From: Helicobacteraceae bacterium | Lineage (GTDB): Bacteria > Campylobacterota > Campylobacteria > Campylobacterales > Sulfurimonadaceae | Direction of reading: 5' to 3' | NCBI GenBank assembly: GCA_027083665.1 | Contig: JALWNV010000060.1 | Coordinates: 1 to 7,222, forward strand | Length of the DNA: 7,222 nucleotides | Shown here: positions 5,907-7,222 of the stretch, one piece after another | Numbering within the stretch: position 1 is the stretch's first letter | How the letters are laid out: each line of letters opens with the position of its first letter | Program-made: the position numbers and the translations under genes | The notes under the pieces: generated by a model | The model's input: the letters and a program-made list of their open reading frames with translations, nothing else | The model's database searches: none | What the model was told of the DNA's origin: nothing

Positions 5907-7222
5907 AACAATATGACATCTGCATCGTCGGCAGCGGGGCAGGGGGGTCGCCGGTAGCCTATACCCTCGCAAACGCCGGCTACAAAGTACTCGTGCTGGA
6001 AAAAGGCCCCTATCTCAAAGAAGAGGATTTCAGCAAGGACGAGATCGCCGTCAGCCGCCGGAGCATCTACACGCCCCGGCTGTGGGAAGAGCAGCATGTC
6101 ATCGAAACCTATGACGACGAGGGCAATGTCGAACGCACCACGGGAGCGGAATCGGATTGGAGTTTCTGGAACGGCTCGATGGTCGGCGGCTCCTCGAACC
6201 TGATGAGCGGCTATTTTCACCGGCTCAAACCGGTGGATTTCAAACTGCGTTCGACCTTCGGCCCGATCGAAGGCGCCAACGTCGTCGACTGGCCGATCGG
6301 CTACGACGATCTCGAACCGTACTACACGAAAGTCGAACGGATCGTCGGCGTTTCGGGACGGGTCGTCGATCATCCCTTCCGGGAGCCCCGCTCGACGAAA
6401 GACTTTCCCTATCCGCCGACCTGGGAGCAGCCGGTCAGCCGGTGGTTCGATCAAGCCTGCCGCGCGCTCGGCTACCACAGTATCCCCACGCCGCGCGCCG
6501 TGCTGCCGTACGATGCTCTGGGGCGCCGCGGCTGCTCTTACTCGAACTTCTGCGGCAGCTACGGGTGCGCCACGGGTGCCAAGGGCAGCGCCCGCGCCGC
6601 GCTGCTGGAGAAGGCGAAAGCGACAGGAAACTGCGAGATTCTGCCGGGCGCTTTCGTCTACAATATCGAAGCCGACGGCACGCGCGTGCGGCGGGTGCAC
6701 TACTACGACGCTCAGAAGCGTTCGCATGCCGTCGAAGCCGCCGTTTTCGTCGTCGCCGCGCAGGCCGTCGAAACGAGCCGCCTGCTGCTCAATTCCAAAA
6801 ACTCTCATCATCCGAAAGGGCTCGGCAACCACAGCGGCCGGCTTGGCAGAAATCTCATCTTTTCCGCCGGCGGCAGCGGGCAGGGCCGGTTCGAGTTTTC
6901 GCGTCTGGACGACCGGCGGCGTTTCGAACTCATGACCCGCGGCGCGTTCGTCAATCGCTCCCTGCAGGAGTGGTACGTCTACCGCCGCAACGGCAGGCTG
7001 TTCAAAGGCGGTACGATCGATTTCCTCTACGAACACGCCAATCCGACGAGCCGTGCACTGCGCGAACTCTACGACGATGAGGGCAATCTGCTGTGGGGGA
7101 GGGCGCTGCAGAATAAACTCAGACATGCCTTCACGGCGTCGCGCGTTTTCACCTTCGAGGTTTTCAACGACTGGCTGCCGACGGACAGGTGTTTCGTCGG
7201 TGTCGATGAGCGCGTGCGCGAC
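5903..7222 (+). CDS. GMC-family FAD-dependent dehydrogenase, catalytic subunit (3' end outside window)
   Basis: This is the catalytic flavoprotein expected to oxidise a sugar, polyol or other alcohol in the periplasm and pass electrons to a cytochrome. The frame is open from ATG 5903 to the window edge, giving 440 residues with no stop; such proteins usually have about 550-580. The FAD dinucleotide-binding fold is at the N-terminus (VGSGAGGS, 9-16, with E33 ending the second strand). The GMC flavin-proximal region is at 89-110 (WNGSMVGGSSNL and GYFHRLKP). A cysteine group C211-x5-C217-x4-C222 is followed by GAKGS, and a VVAAQAVETSRLLL segment (283-306 region) is typical of the family. There is no signal peptide, so export must depend on the Tat-signal partner encoded just upstream. 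A GAAGG site (5891-5895) lies 7 bases before the ATG. The catalytic His/Asn region lies past the edge. The substrate is unknown. Confidence 0.9.
   Translation, partial: MKQYDICIVGSGAGGSPVAYTLANAGYKVLVLEKGPYLKEEDFSKDEIAVSRRSIYTPRLWEEQHVIETYDDEGNVERTTGAESDWSFWNGSMVGGSSNLMSGYFHRLKPVDFKLRSTFGPIEGANVVDWPIGYDDLEPYYTKVERIVGVSGRVVDHPFREPRSTKDFPYPPTWEQPVSRWFDQACRALGYHSIPTPRAVLPYDALGRRGCSYSNFCGSYGCATGAKGSARAALLEKAKATGNCEILPGAFVYNIEADGTRVRRVHYYDAQKRSHAVEAAVFVVAAQAVETSRLLLNSKNSHHPKGLGNHSGRLGRNLIFSAGGSGQGRFEFSRLDDRRRFELMTRGAFVNRSLQEWYVYRRNGRLFKGGTIDFLYEHANPTSRALRELYDDEGNLLWGRALQNKLRHAFTASRVFTFEVFNDWLPTDRCFVGVDERVRD

Noticed and set aside
5876..7126. A 416-codon open frame on the minus strand
   Set aside because: It is antisense to the GMC dehydrogenase, which has an FAD-binding motif, cysteine group and a coupled start. 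The antisense product has low-complexity Ala/Arg/Val-rich composition.
1..7222. Insertion sequences, CRISPR arrays, tRNA genes, prophage or defence genes
   Set aside because: No transposase, regular short repeats, cloverleaf-like sequence or phage/defence motifs were seen by eye on either strand. Nearly every base lies in a gene with a recognisable housekeeping or metabolic family.

Overview
The window looks like a piece of chromosome from a member of the Campylobacterota (formerly Epsilonproteobacteria). The run lptC-lptA-yihA/engB-membrane protein-PBP2 matches, from memory, the order around Cj0648-Cj0652 in Campylobacter jejuni. The DNA is clearly GC-rich for that phylum, so a GC-richer, probably free-living lineage such as Hydrogenimonas is a reasonable guess, but only a guess. 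No RNA genes, mobile elements, CRISPR arrays or attachment sites were seen, and coding is very dense.

Region 1 (1-3929, plus strand) is one tightly packed envelope operon: the end of lptC, then lptA, the ribosome-assembly GTPase yihA/engB, a GNAT acetyltransferase of the short N-acetylglutamate-synthase type, a small polytopic membrane protein, and mrdA (PBP2). Every junction overlaps: three 4-base GTGA or ATGA overlaps, plus overlaps of 17 and about 34 bases around the acetyltransferase. This implies co-transcription and translational coupling. LptC and LptA serve LPS export and PBP2 makes septum-independent (elongation) peptidoglycan. The small membrane protein sits where MreD sits in classical mre-mrd operons.

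Region 2 (3956-5310, minus strand) converges on mrdA. It holds ybeY, the 16S rRNA endonuclease, followed with coupled stop and start by a CaCA-family sodium/calcium-type antiporter.

Region 3 (5311-5396) is an 86-base divergent intergenic stretch. An extended -10 element on the plus strand lies only 7 bases before the next start codon, and a weaker -10-like element faces ybeY.

Region 4 (5397-7222, plus strand) encodes a Tat-signal small subunit of the gluconate 2-dehydrogenase subunit 3 family and, overlapping by ATGA, an FAD-dependent GMC-type dehydrogenase that runs off the window. The pair resembles the small and catalytic subunits of periplasmic FAD-dependent sugar/polyol dehydrogenases. 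The catalytic subunit carries a cysteine triad close to the one that binds a [3Fe-4S] cluster in the Burkholderia glucose dehydrogenase. A cytochrome c subunit would be expected just outside the window. This is the most interesting part of the sequence.
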